From NCBI RefSeq assembly GCF_902705885.1, contig NZ_CACSIP010000076.1, positions 69,066 to 133,065 on the forward strand: a DNA stretch of 64,000 nucleotides, given 5' to 3'. Origin of the DNA: Mycolicibacterium austroafricanum (GTDB taxonomy: Bacteria > Actinomycetota > Actinomycetes > Mycobacteriales > Mycobacteriaceae). The position numbers were made by a program, and so were the translations under genes. Positions 35,278-43,814 of the stretch are shown one piece after another (positions within the stretch are counted from its first letter, which is position 1; the number at the start of each line of letters is the position of its first letter). The notes beneath the pieces are model-generated. The model saw only the letters and a list, made by a program, of their open reading frames with translations, did no database searches and was not told the origin of the DNA.

Positions 35278-35861
35278 ATGGTGACGCAAACCCTGACCGA
35301 ACGCCTGCACATCGTCGAGGGCAGCGACTGGAAGGACGCGGTGATCTCGCTGCTGGATTCCCGCAGTCCCTACCGGCCGTGGCGGTACGGGTTCGGTGAA
35401 GCGCGGATGGGCGATCCGGTGGCCATCGTGCTGAACACCGATCCGCCGTCGATTCTGACGGAGTTGGCGCGCATCGGGGCCGACGGCCGCCCCGACCGCG
35501 CCCTGATGAACTGGCCGATCGCGGCCCCCGGTCTGGTCGACTTGGCGACGCTGGCAGTCGTCGGTGATTTCGCGCAGGACCCCGGGAGGAATGGCAGCTG
35601 CGCGGTGACGCCGCGATCCAGCTGGTGCTGGCCTTGACCGAATGCTCCTACCGGCACGACGAATCCATGCGGTTCGGGCAATCCTCTGTCGCCGCGGCCC
35701 GCATCCTGTTGCACTCCGAAGGCGAGTGCGCGGGATGCGACGACGACATCGACCTGACGGCCGAAGACGCCCGCGACGCCGTGCACATCCACACCGTCGG
35801 ACACCTGATGCAGCCGCTGCGCGAGCCGTGGTTCGACTACCGCTCGTTGAGGCTGCGCTGA
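35278..35861 (+). pseudogene. Hypothetical protein with Cys motif, frameshifted
   Basis: The reading frame from ATG 35278 (MVTQTLTERLHIVEGSDWKD) proceeds to VVGDFAQDP and then loses sense. The true continuation EEWQLRGDAAIQLVLALTEC, ESMRFGQSSVAAARILLHSE, GECAGCDDDIDLTAEDARDA is in the next frame. Adding one G to GGG at 35584-35586 (CCC GGG GAG GAA) restores a single protein of about 194 residues. The CxxC (CAGC) with a later HIH suggests a zinc site. The family is not recognised. The final residues and stop codon (35859-35861) are provided by repeat copy 4. It lies just upstream of the NERD-UvrD helicase. Confidence 0.6.
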
Positions 35862-35906
35862 CGGCCGAGTTTTGGGCGGTTTTCCCGCCCTGGCTCCAGT
35901 CTCAAC
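35846..35906. repeat. 61-bp palindromic repeat, copy 4
   Basis: Ends GTTGAGGCTGCGCTGACGGC and CTGGCTCCAGTCTCAAC. It contains the stop codon of the frameshifted 35278 gene and lies 69 bases before the NERD-helicase start. Confidence 0.82.
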
Positions 35907-35974
35907 GCGCGGGGACGGCCAGAAGCGTCGGTGCTGCTCGCTACCATCAACCGCGACACTGGGGGGAGTGCCGC

Positions 35975-37630
35975 ATGACTATCACCGTCGCCGAGACGCC
36001 TCGGCTGGCCAACGGCGCCGAGCGTCGCGTCTATCAGCTGTTGATCGACCAACTCGAGCCCGGCGATCTCGTCATCCCGGGCAAGCGGGTCACCGACCAC
36101 CTCAAGGACCACGAGGTCGACTTCTTCGTCGCCATCGAGGGCGCAGGCATCGTCTGTCTGGAGGTCAAAGGCGGCGAGGTCTGGCACGACGGCGAGACCT
36201 GGTGGGTCAAGCGCAGGGGCCACGAGCACAAAGCCGACCCTGTCCGACAGGCCCGTGAAGCGTGCTACGCCCTGCGGGACTTCATCGAGAAGGATCCCCG
36301 CTGGAGTCAGGGCCGGCTGCGGTGGGACCACGTCGTCGTGCTGCCCAACACCGACCTGCCCGACGGTTTCGCGCTGCCCGAGTGTCCCCGGTGGAAGGTC
36401 ATCGACCGCACCGATCTGCCGACCATGGTCGCGAAACTGCGCCAAGTCCTGCTGGAACAGCAGCTCGACCGGCCGATGCTCACCCGAGACGGTGTCGCCC
36501 AGCTCGACGAGGCACTGAGCGGACGAGGCCTGCCGCAGCGCAGCGTCGTCGCCCGGGCACTCGAAAACGAAGACGCCGCAGACGTTCTCACTGAACACCA
36601 GTCCGTCATCCTGGATGCCGTCAAGCTGCTGAACCGCGTAGAGATCCGCGGTGGCGCCGGCAGCGGAAAGACCTTCCTGGCCATGGAGCAGGCCCGCCGA
36701 CTGGCCCGAGACGGTCAGCGTGTCGCGCTGGTCTGCTACTCGCACGGCTTGGCGTCCTACCTCGAGCGCATCACCGCGACCTGGAACAGACGCCACCAAC
36801 CCGCCTACGTCGGTGAGTTCCATGACCTCGGCAAGACCTGGGGTGCTCCCGAGGGCCCCGACGAATCCCTGCGCAACGACGAGACCGTCAAGTTCTGGGA
36901 ACACGACCTGCCGCTCCAGATGGCCGAGCTGGCAGCCGAACTCGACCCGGGGCACCGGTTCGACGCGATCGTCGTCGACGAGGCCCAGGACTTCGCCGAC
37001 GCCTGGTGGGATCCGCTGCTGGCCGCGCTCAAGGACGATGAAACCAGCGGCATCTATCTGTTCACCGACGAAGGCCAGCGGGTGTTCAGTCGGTACGGTT
37101 CGCCGCCGGTGCCGTTGGTCCCGCTGATCCTCGACCACAACCTGCGCAACACCCGCCAGATCGCCAATGCGTTCCAGCCGCTGGTCGATCACCCGATGCG
37201 GTTCCTCGGCGGTGAAGGCCCGGCCGTCAAGTACGTCGCCTGCACGCGCGAGGATGCGATGGGCGTCGGTGACGACGAGGTCGAGTCGCTTCTGGAGCAG
37301 GGCTGGCGCCCGGAGGACGTTGCGTTACTGACCACCGGCACAAGGCATCCCGAGCAGAAGGAGCGCCAAGTCGGTGGCAGTGCAGCGTACTGGGATAGCT
37401 TCTGGGACGCCGAGCAGGTGTTCTACGGCCACGTGCTGGGCTTCAAGGGACTCGAACGTCGGGCCGTGGTACTCGTCGTCAACGAGGCCGGCGCGTTCGA
37501 GCGCTCCCGCGAACGCCTCTATGTCGGGCTGTCGCGCGCCCGGGACCAACTCGTCGTCTGCGGCGACCCCGAGTTCATCCGGGAGGTCGGTGGACCGGAT
37601 CTGGCGCGGCGGCTGAATATTCCGGCTTAG
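35975..37630 (+). CDS. NERD-domain UvrD-like (SF1) helicase
   Basis: ATG 35975 follows GGGGGGAG. The 551-residue protein opens with a NERD nuclease-related domain (about 10-120: RRVYQLLIDQLEPGDLVIPG, EVDFFVAIEGAGIVCLEVKG). An SF1 helicase with Walker A GGAGSGKT near 226-233, Walker B IVVDEAQDFADAW near 332, LDHNLRNTRQIANAF, and a final motif VYVGLSRARDQLVV-like (LYVGLSRARDQLVVCGD) follows. The NERD fold is a PD-(D/E)XK relative, so the protein may cut and unwind DNA. Such helicases occur in phage-defence neighbourhoods and also alone. It has no recognised partner here other than the zinc-motif protein upstream. Confidence 0.87.
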   Translation: MTITVAETPRLANGAERRVYQLLIDQLEPGDLVIPGKRVTDHLKDHEVDFFVAIEGAGIVCLEVKGGEVWHDGETWWVKRRGHEHKADPVRQAREACYALRDFIEKDPRWSQGRLRWDHVVVLPNTDLPDGFALPECPRWKVIDRTDLPTMVAKLRQVLLEQQLDRPMLTRDGVAQLDEALSGRGLPQRSVVARALENEDAADVLTEHQSVILDAVKLLNRVEIRGGAGSGKTFLAMEQARRLARDGQRVALVCYSHGLASYLERITATWNRRHQPAYVGEFHDLGKTWGAPEGPDESLRNDETVKFWEHDLPLQMAELAAELDPGHRFDAIVVDEAQDFADAWWDPLLAALKDDETSGIYLFTDEGQRVFSRYGSPPVPLVPLILDHNLRNTRQIANAFQPLVDHPMRFLGGEGPAVKYVACTREDAMGVGDDEVESLLEQGWRPEDVALLTTGTRHPEQKERQVGGSAAYWDSFWDAEQVFYGHVLGFKGLERRAVVLVVNEAGAFERSRERLYVGLSRARDQLVVCGDPEFIREVGGPDLARRLNIPA

Positions 37631-37855
37631 TCGCAGGTGAGGTGCGGCGGTGGTCCACCGCCGTGAGGTTGTGGCCGCGGTTGGCGCTTCGGCGCGCTAT
37701 TGAGTTGTGCGACGCTGTGACCGAAATCGACGTGGTGGCGGTGAACGCCTCGCATATGCGCCAATTCGCAGCCGTGAGGTCGACCTCGCCACGAAGCGGT
37801 GAACCTGCAGGGGAAGCCGTGTTGGTTCCGCGCTGGGACCTCCCGCCTGAGCGCT
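37631..37855. other. Intergenic region, no gene accepted
   Basis: About 225 bases between the helicase and repeat copy 5. A 72-codon frame (37642-37860) exists but has poor composition and no ribosome site. Confidence 0.3.
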
Positions 37856-37916
37856 ATTGAGACTGCGCTGGCGGCGGGCTTTACTCGACGTTTTCCGCCA
37901 CCAGCGCAGACTCAAC
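37856..37916. repeat. 61-bp palindromic repeat, copy 5
   Basis: Ends ATTGAGACTGCGCTGGCGGC and GCCACCAGCGCAGACTCAAC. Its edge is six bases from the stop codon of the membrane-protein gene at 37923. Confidence 0.85.
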
Positions 37917-37922
37917 GCTTCC

Positions 37923-38861
37923 CTACGACTTGCTGATCGCTTCCAAGCGCCTCAAGAGACGCGACCCCTCCTGGACTTCGTCGAGGTCCAGGTCCATCAC
38001 CACGGACCCCATGTTCACGACGCCGGTGGCATGCTCCAGCACCTGCGGCAGGGACTCGATCACGTCGGCCAGCTCGGCGATGAACTCGCGGTAGCTCTGC
38101 AGCGGAACATCAAGCAGCCGTGCGCAATCGGCGAGTACGTCGGCGTACTGAGACGGCACCGACAACTCGCGGCAGCGTTCCGAGATCTCCAGCAACCGCT
38201 CGTGGTAATCCATCACGCGATTGGCGACGTGCTTGATCGCCTCGGCGTCGGACGTGTGGAACGGCGCCATGAATGCCGGTGCGGCCATGAAACTGTCGAG
38301 CTGGCTGGCCGAGGTGAGCATCTCGTCGATCAACCTCATGAGGGTGCGCGCGAACTCCGAACCCGTGTGCACCCGGATGCCACCCCCCGGCGTGAAACCC
38401 AACTCGCTGTCGCGTAGCCGCGGCAGCAGGGGAGCCCTGCGCTGCAACAGGATCGACGTGAACAGCGCCCACTCCCACGCCTGCGGCTTGTCCCGCTCCA
38501 GCGCCGTCAGCTCAGCAGTCGTGGTCGCCATCGTCGCGACCGGCTCGTCGCCCTCAGGAGACGGTGCCACCTTGCGCATCGCGGCCGCACCCTGCTCACC
38601 GTAGATCGCGCGAGGGTCACCGCTGAGCATCCATCGGTGCTGTCGATCGGCCCGCCGCCGCAGCTCGAACTCGCGCTTCTCGGCCAGCTCGCGTCGCTTC
38701 TGCACTTCCCGCGCCACCACGCGGCCGACGAAGAACAACCCCACCAACGCCCCCGCGCCGACGACCCACCAGATGTACTTGATGATGAACCCGACGATCA
38801 GCACCAGGATGAAACAGGCGACAAAACCCTCCCCGTCCGTCAACTGCCGTCTTGCTGCCAT
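37923..38861 (-). CDS. Membrane-anchored hypothetical protein (312 aa)
   Basis: The protein MAARRQLTDGEGFVACFILV has two adjacent hydrophobic segments near residues 13-50 (FVACFILVLIVGFIIKYIWW and GAGALVGLFFVGRVVA) and then a basic coiled-coil-like helix (EVQKRRELAEKREFELRRRA). The cytoplasmic remainder is helical (LFTSILLQRRAPLLPRLRDS, RVMDYHERLLEISERCRELS) without known motif. Homologous-looking proteins occur in other actinobacteria but I cannot assign a function. It is divergent from the MDMPI gene, with repeat copy 6 between. Confidence 0.65.
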   Translation of the reverse strand: MAARRQLTDGEGFVACFILVLIVGFIIKYIWWVVGAGALVGLFFVGRVVAREVQKRRELAEKREFELRRRADRQHRWMLSGDPRAIYGEQGAAAMRKVAPSPEGDEPVATMATTTAELTALERDKPQAWEWALFTSILLQRRAPLLPRLRDSELGFTPGGGIRVHTGSEFARTLMRLIDEMLTSASQLDSFMAAPAFMAPFHTSDAEAIKHVANRVMDYHERLLEISERCRELSVPSQYADVLADCARLLDVPLQSYREFIAELADVIESLPQVLEHATGVVNMGSVVMDLDLDEVQEGSRLLRRLEAISKS

Positions 38862-38890
38862 GAGCAGACACTACGAGTGACCACTGACAC

Positions 38891-38951
38891 GTTGAGGCTG
38901 CGCTGGTGGCGGACTTTTTGCTCATTTCGGCGCCGCCAGCGCAGTCTCAAC
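38891..38951. repeat. 61-bp palindromic repeat, copy 6
   Basis: Ends GTTGAGGCTGCGCTGGTGGC and CGCCAGCGCAGTCTCAAC, with near-perfect arms and a T-rich centre (CTTTTTGCTCATTTC). Unlike the others it lies between two divergent genes (29 bases from one start, 38 from the other), within promoter space. Confidence 0.85.
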
Positions 38952-38989
38952 GCTAGACATGAGGCGGGGGAACAACCGGAGGAGAGGTC

Positions 38990-39778
38990 GTGGGCCAGCC
39001 AGAGACCAGGAGCCTCGATGAGCTCCGCAGCGCCCTGCAGCACTGTTACGCCGCGTTCGAAGCGCTGTGCGCGGAGCTGAGCGACGACGAGTGGCAGGCG
39101 CAGTCGCTGTGCCCGGACTGGACGGTCCGCGGCGTCGTCGACCATGTCACCAGCATCGAGGCCGTCATGGCCGGTTGGTTGCCAGACGACAGCACGACAC
39201 CGCCACCGTTCGAGCGGGCCGGCGAATTCCTCACCGACAGCACCCCCTACCCCGACAAGGTCCGCGCCGTCTACGACCTGCGGCGTCGGGATCTAGCGGC
39301 GCTGGCCGACGACGACCTCGACCGCCCCTGCTGGACGCCCGTCGGCCCCGGCACCTACGGCCGCTTCCTGGCGATCCGCGTCTTCGACTTCTGGGTGCAC
39401 GAGCGCGACATCACGATCCCACTCGGCCGGGCCACCGACGACACCGGCGTCGCCGCGGAAATCGCGCTGGCCGAGGTGGAGAACTCGATCGGCTACATCG
39501 TCGGCAAGAAGGTCGGCCTGCCCGACGGCAAGAGCCTCACGTTCGACCTCACCGGACCCCTTACCCGGCGGCTCCACGTCGCCGTCGACGGCAGGGCCGC
39601 AAGGGTCGAGCATCTCGACCACCCGGACGTCACGGTGACGACGGACTCCGCCACGTTCGTCATGCTGGCCTGCGGCCGCATCGACCCGCAGGCCCAGATC
39701 GACTCCGGGGCGATCAGCTGGACCGGTGACGACGAACTCGGTGACCGCGCCGCCCGCAACCTGAGGTTCACGATGTGA
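38990..39778 (+). CDS. Maleylpyruvate isomerase-fold mycothiol-dependent protein
   Basis: GTG 38990 follows GGAGGAGAGG. The 262-residue protein has the MDMPI N-terminal helical bundle: LRSALQHCYAAFEALCAELS, CPDWTVRGVVDHVTSIEAVM (the DWxVrdvvaHv pattern with metal-binding His) and FDFWVHERDITIPLG (second His/Glu-rich helix). The C-terminal SCP2-like domain has the strand pattern RLHVAVDGRAARVEHLDHPD. Members use mycothiol in isomerisation or conjugation reactions. It overlaps the following DsbA-type gene by four bases (GTGA), so both likely act in one thiol-related pathway. Confidence 0.85.
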   Translation: MGQPETRSLDELRSALQHCYAAFEALCAELSDDEWQAQSLCPDWTVRGVVDHVTSIEAVMAGWLPDDSTTPPPFERAGEFLTDSTPYPDKVRAVYDLRRRDLAALADDDLDRPCWTPVGPGTYGRFLAIRVFDFWVHERDITIPLGRATDDTGVAAEIALAEVENSIGYIVGKKVGLPDGKSLTFDLTGPLTRRLHVAVDGRAARVEHLDHPDVTVTTDSATFVMLACGRIDPQAQIDSGAISWTGDDELGDRAARNLRFTM

Positions 39779-40473
39779 GCAGACGCCCTGTCTCCGTTGA
39801 CTTCCACTTCGACGTGATGTGCCCGTACGCATACCAGACGTCACGGTGGATCCGCGAGGTGCGCGAGCTGACCGGCCTGCAGGTGAACTGGCGGTTCTTC
39901 AGCCTCGAGGAGATCAACCGTCAGGAAGGCAAAAAGCACCCGTGGGAGCGGGAGTGGTCCTACGGCTGGTCGATGATGCGCATCGGCGCGTTGCTGCGCC
40001 GACAGTCGATGGCCGACGTCGACGCCTGGTACGAACGCGCCGCGCGGGCGCTGCACGTCGAGGGGCACAAGCCGCACGAAAAGGCCGTCGCCCGACACCT
40101 TCTGGAAGAATTGGGTTTCGATCCGGGCCTGGTCGACCAGGCGATCGCCGACCCGACGACCGGCGACGAGGTGATGGCCGACCATCAGCGTGTCGTCGAT
40201 GCCGGCGGCTACGGCGTGCCCACGCTGTTCTTTCCGGACGGGCAGTGCCTGTTCGGGCCGGTGCTCATCGACCCGCCCTCCGGCGAAGCGGCGCTGCGGC
40301 TGTGGGACGCGGTGACCGCGTGGACGGAGTTCCCGCACCTCTACGAGCTGCAGCGGCCGAAGACCGCGGCGGACCAGCAGCAGATCGCCGAGACCTTCCG
40401 CCCGTACCTGGAAGCCCGCGACTGGGTGTCGATCAACCGCGGCGAGGTCGTCACCTTCGACAAGCTTCGTTGA
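39775..40473 (+). CDS. DsbA/FrnE-family thioredoxin-fold protein
   Basis: GTG 39775 is coupled to the preceding gene by GTGA. The 232-residue protein starts MSRRPVSVDFHFDVMCPYAY. The usual CxxC of disulfide oxidoreductases is reduced to a single Cys (CPYA), as in FrnE/2-hydroxychromene-2-carboxylate isomerase-like and mycothiol-linked members. The helical insertion (HKPHEKAVARHLLEELGFDP) and cis-Pro loop (YGVPTLFFPDGQCLFGPVLI) are typical. It may act as a thiol transferase or isomerase with mycothiol. The terminal CGT-TGA overlaps repeat copy 7, so the natural C-terminus is set by the repeat. Confidence 0.83.
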   Translation: MSRRPVSVDFHFDVMCPYAYQTSRWIREVRELTGLQVNWRFFSLEEINRQEGKKHPWEREWSYGWSMMRIGALLRRQSMADVDAWYERAARALHVEGHKPHEKAVARHLLEELGFDPGLVDQAIADPTTGDEVMADHQRVVDAGGYGVPTLFFPDGQCLFGPVLIDPPSGEAALRLWDAVTAWTEFPHLYELQRPKTAADQQQIAETFRPYLEARDWVSINRGEVVTFDKLR

Positions 40474-40529
40474 GACTGCGCTGGCGGCGTGCTCTACTTG
40501 GAATTCTCCGACGTGAGTGCAGTCTTAAC
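40469..40529. repeat. 61-bp palindromic repeat, copy 7
   Basis: Ends GTTGAGACTGCGCTGGCGGC and GACGTGAGTGCAGTCTTAAC. It lies between convergent genes, contains the DsbA-like gene's TGA (40471-40473) and ends six bases before the TerC stop. Confidence 0.85.
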
Positions 40530-40534
40530 GGAGG

Positions 40535-41533
40535 TCAGTGTTTGTCGTCGTCCCGGGTGGCCCGCAGCGAACCGGCATGGGCCCTGGCCGTCGGGTCGCT
40601 GCGCGTCTTGACCAGGCTGGCCACGGTCACCACCGCGAGGATCACCACGATCACCACCAGGCTGACGTAGGTGTCCACCTCCGGCACGCGTGGGTCGATG
40701 TCGACGTGCGCCCAGTGCAGCACCAGCTTGACGCCGATGAACGCGAGGATGATCGACAACCCCGTGGACAGGTATACCAACCGGTCCAGCAGGCCCTTGA
40801 CCAGGAAGAACAGTGCACGCAGGCCGAGCAGCGCGAACGCGTTCGCGGTGAACACGATGTAGGGCTCGGCGGTGATGCCGAAGACGGCCGGGATGGAGTC
40901 CAGCGCGAACAGCAGGTCCACGCTGCCGATCGCGATGAGCACCGCCACCAGCGGCGTCACCATGCGGCGTCCGTCCACGCGGGTGATCAGCTTGCCGCCG
41001 TGATATTCGTCGGTGACCGGCAGGAAGCGCCGCGTCGCCCGGACCATGATGTTCTGTTCGATGTCGGGGTCCTCGTCGCGGTGCCGGAACAACTGGATCG
41101 CGGTGTAGATCAGCAGGATGCCGAACAGCAGGAACATGAACGAGAACAGCGCCAGCAGCGTCGCGCCGAGCGCGATGAAGATCGCCCGCATGATCAGCGC
41201 CAGGATGATGCCGAACGTCAGCACCTTGTGCTGATGCTCCTCGGGGACCGCGAACGTCGCGATGATGATCACGAACACGAACAGGTTGTCGACCGACAGA
41301 CTCTTCTCGACGATGTAGCCGGCGAAGTACTCGGTGCCGAAGCCGCCGCCGTAGTTCACGGTGAACCACACCCCGAACGCGATGGCGACCAGGATGTAGA
41401 ACACCGACCATGCGGTGGCCTCCCGGAACCCCACGCGGTGCGGCCGTATCGCGGCCAGCGTCAGGTCCACCGCGAGCAGGGCGATGATCACGCCGATCGT
41501 CGCACCCCACACCAACGGGCTGATATCGAGCAT
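40535..41533 (-). CDS. TerC-family integral membrane protein
   Basis: ATG 41533 (MLDISPLVWGATIGVIIALL) is chosen because GGAGGTCAGCCGACAG precedes it; an in-frame ATG at 41581 lacks such a site. The 332-residue protein has about nine hydrophobic helices and the TerC signatures EKSLSVDNLFVFVIIIATFA and GSVDLLFALDSIPAVFGIT, with conserved Asp residues in membrane helices. The TerC family (Alx/YceF types) is linked to tellurite resistance and Mn2+ efflux coupled to exoenzyme metalation. A riboswitch was sought in the short 5' gap but none is evident. Confidence 0.88.
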   Translation of the reverse strand: MLDISPLVWGATIGVIIALLAVDLTLAAIRPHRVGFREATAWSVFYILVAIAFGVWFTVNYGGGFGTEYFAGYIVEKSLSVDNLFVFVIIIATFAVPEEHQHKVLTFGIILALIMRAIFIALGATLLALFSFMFLLFGILLIYTAIQLFRHRDEDPDIEQNIMVRATRRFLPVTDEYHGGKLITRVDGRRMVTPLVAVLIAIGSVDLLFALDSIPAVFGITAEPYIVFTANAFALLGLRALFFLVKGLLDRLVYLSTGLSIILAFIGVKLVLHWAHVDIDPRVPEVDTYVSLVVIVVILAVVTVASLVKTRSDPTARAHAGSLRATRDDDKH

Positions 41534-41616
41534 CTGTCGGCTGACCTCCGCGTCTCGGTTTTCTCCATCGTTGCGGGACATCCGGCGGCCGTCAAAGATG
41601 GGGCTACATTCAGCTG

Positions 41617-42165
41617 ATGGCGTCCGCGGCGGTGTGGCAGTTCGATTCCTCCGACGGTGAGCTGTTGGTGACCACCGGCGTCAGCGGCCCGGCGGCGACG
41701 ATGGGGCACCGGCTGACCCTGACGATGCCTTGGCAGGCCACGGTGCGCTGGGCCGACGACGAACCCGCCGAGGTGGCGGTGGTGGTCGACGTCGATTCCC
41801 TGGAGGTAATGCGTGGGGAGGGTGGCGTGAAAGGGCTGTCCGGTCCGGAGAAGGCACTGGCGCGGTCGAACGCGCTGAAGGTCTTCGACGCCGGCCGGTA
41901 TCCGCGGATCCGGTTCCAGACCGACGACGTCACCCGCAGCGACGGCGGCTACCGCCTCGACGGGACGCTGGAGATCCACGGCACAGTACGCGCCCACGCC
42001 GTCGAAGTTCACGTCGACGAGCGCGGCGAGACCTGGAAAATAACCGGTGAGACCGTGGTCCGGCACTCCGACTTCGGGTTGAAGCCGTACTCGATGATGA
42101 TGGGCGCGATGAAGGTCACCGACGAGGTGACGGTGTCGTTCACCGCGGAGCGCGTGGCGGGTTAA
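41617..42165 (+). CDS. YceI-family lipid-binding protein
   Basis: The 182-residue protein starts MASAAVWQFDSSDGELLVTT and shows the YceI lipocalin-like beta barrel: TVRWADDEPAEVAVVVDVDS, RIRFQTDDVTRSDGGYRLDG, TLEIHGTVRAHAVEVHVDER, and VVRHSDFGLKPYSMMMGAMK, the last a hallmark of the family end. No signal peptide is present, so it may act in the cytoplasm. YceI proteins bind isoprenoid or amphiphilic ligands. It is divergent from terC with under 85 bases between. Confidence 0.87.
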   Translation: MASAAVWQFDSSDGELLVTTGVSGPAATMGHRLTLTMPWQATVRWADDEPAEVAVVVDVDSLEVMRGEGGVKGLSGPEKALARSNALKVFDAGRYPRIRFQTDDVTRSDGGYRLDGTLEIHGTVRAHAVEVHVDERGETWKITGETVVRHSDFGLKPYSMMMGAMKVTDEVTVSFTAERVAG

Positions 42166-42223
42166 CCGGGACGTCATTCGGGAACCCTCGACGGGCGCGT
42201 GTGCCGGAAGGAGGAGGACGTCG

Positions 42224-43720
42224 ATGGGCTACCCGAACAGCGCCTCTCGTCTGGGCACCCGCTTCGGGCCCTACGAACTGCAGTCGCTGATCGGTGTCGG
42301 CGGGATGGGTGAGGTCTACCGCGCCTACGACACCGTCCGGGACCGGGTGGTGGCCATCAAGCTGCTGCGTGCGGACATGGCGGCCGATCCGAGCTTTCAG
42401 CAACGCTTCCGGCGGGAGTCCCGGATGGCTGCCCGGCTGCAGGCGCCCCATGTGATCCCGGTGCACGACTTCGGCGAGATCGACGGCGTGCTGTACATCG
42501 ACATGCGACTCGTCGAGGGCGCCAGCCTCAAGGACGAACTGCGCGCCCACGGAACGCTGCCACCGGCTCGCACCGCCGCGCTCGTCGGCCAGGTCGCGGC
42601 CGCGCTGGACGCCGCCCACGCCAGCGGCCTGGTGCACCGCGACATCAAGCCGGAGAACGTGCTGCTCACCCCCGACGACTTCGTCTACCTCGTCGACTTC
42701 GGCATCGCCCAGGGCGGCGGCGAGGCCAACATCACCAGCACCGGGCTGGTCATCGGGTCCTGCGCCTACATGGCCCCGGAACGGCTCAACGGTGGTCGCG
42801 GCGAGCCCCCGTCGGATGTGTACTCGCTGGCGTGCCTGGTGTTCGAATGCCTCACCGGCCGAGCACCGTTCACGTCAGGTGACCTCCGCGAGGTGATGGG
42901 GGCGCACCTGTTCTCCGCGCCGCCGCGGCCGAGCGCACTCCGCCACGGCCTGCACCCGGCGTTCGACGATGTGATCTCGCGCGGCATGGCCAAGAACCCC
43001 GCGGACCGGTACCCGTCGGCCGGCGCACTCGCCGCGGCGGTCAGGACGGCCGCAGCCGCAAAACCGGCGCCCGCGGCTGCCCCGGTCCGCCCCGGTCCGC
43101 CGCCGAGCACCCGGCAGTTCTCCACCGCGGACCCGAACCCCGCTGCCCTCAGCCAGGTTTCGCGCCCGCCAGTGCCGGTGCCGGCACGCCCCGCACCGCC
43201 ACGTAAGTCGCGGACCGCCCCGGTGTTGGCGATCGTCACCGTTGCGCTGTTCGGGGTCGCCGCGCTGCTGGCGGCGGTGCTGGTGTCCGGTTCCGACACC
43301 GGCGGGTCCGAACCCCGGATCGCCGCACCGAACCTGTCAGCCCCGGGCACCGCCTCCGAGGAGTCCACCCCCACGACGAGCGCCACCCCGATCGAGGGGG
43401 TGTCGGGCACCGATGCGCAGGGCTTTGTCGGGCACTCGGCCCGCTGCGATGCGGGAAGCACACCTGCCGCGGTGATCAGGACGGCGAACTCGCTGGCGGT
43501 GGTCTGCGAGAACGACTCCGGAAGCTACTACTACCGCGGCGAGCGGCTGCGCGACGGCGCCAGCCTGGAGCTGTCCGACGCGCAACCGGCGGGCAGCGGT
43601 TTCGTCGCCGTCAACCCCGCCGACGGGGCCCGGTATCGGGTGCAGCCGGACATGCTGACCATCTCCAGCAACGGGTCGGTGGATTCCGCGGAGCCGGCGC
43701 TGGAATACGGTTCGGCGTAA
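42224..43720 (+). CDS. Transmembrane Ser/Thr protein kinase (PknE/PknF-like)
   Basis: ATG 42224 follows GGAAGGAGGAGGACGTCG. The 498-residue protein has a kinase domain (about 16-275) with the Gly-rich loop IGVGGMGEVYRAY, K46 (VVAIKLL), HRDIKPEN with D140, and DFG at 158-160. A Pro/Ala-rich juxtamembrane linker, one transmembrane helix near 335-355 (APVLAIVTVALFGVAALLAA) and an extracellular domain of about 140 residues follow, with two Cys (SARCDAGS...AVVCENDSG). There are no PASTA repeats, so it is not PknB. It follows yceI by 58 bases and may sense envelope stress; the signal is unknown. Confidence 0.88.
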   Translation: MGYPNSASRLGTRFGPYELQSLIGVGGMGEVYRAYDTVRDRVVAIKLLRADMAADPSFQQRFRRESRMAARLQAPHVIPVHDFGEIDGVLYIDMRLVEGASLKDELRAHGTLPPARTAALVGQVAAALDAAHASGLVHRDIKPENVLLTPDDFVYLVDFGIAQGGGEANITSTGLVIGSCAYMAPERLNGGRGEPPSDVYSLACLVFECLTGRAPFTSGDLREVMGAHLFSAPPRPSALRHGLHPAFDDVISRGMAKNPADRYPSAGALAAAVRTAAAAKPAPAAAPVRPGPPPSTRQFSTADPNPAALSQVSRPPVPVPARPAPPRKSRTAPVLAIVTVALFGVAALLAAVLVSGSDTGGSEPRIAAPNLSAPGTASEESTPTTSATPIEGVSGTDAQGFVGHSARCDAGSTPAAVIRTANSLAVVCENDSGSYYYRGERLRDGASLELSDAQPAGSGFVAVNPADGARYRVQPDMLTISSNGSVDSAEPALEYGSA

Positions 43721-43814
43721 CAGGTCACATCACCTTAATCTCGGCGAAATTCCGGTGGCACACCCGTGTCCTTCACTGGAGGCAGCCCACAGCCTCCTTT
43801 CGAAGGAATCCGCC

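Noticed and set aside
37642..37860. 72-codon frame before repeat copy 5
   Set aside because: No recognisable protein pattern, no ribosome site, and it ends inside the repeat.
41534..41616. Possible Mn-sensing (yybP-ykoY) riboswitch before terC
   Set aside because: The gap to the divergent yceI start is under 85 bases and no conserved riboswitch core could be seen.
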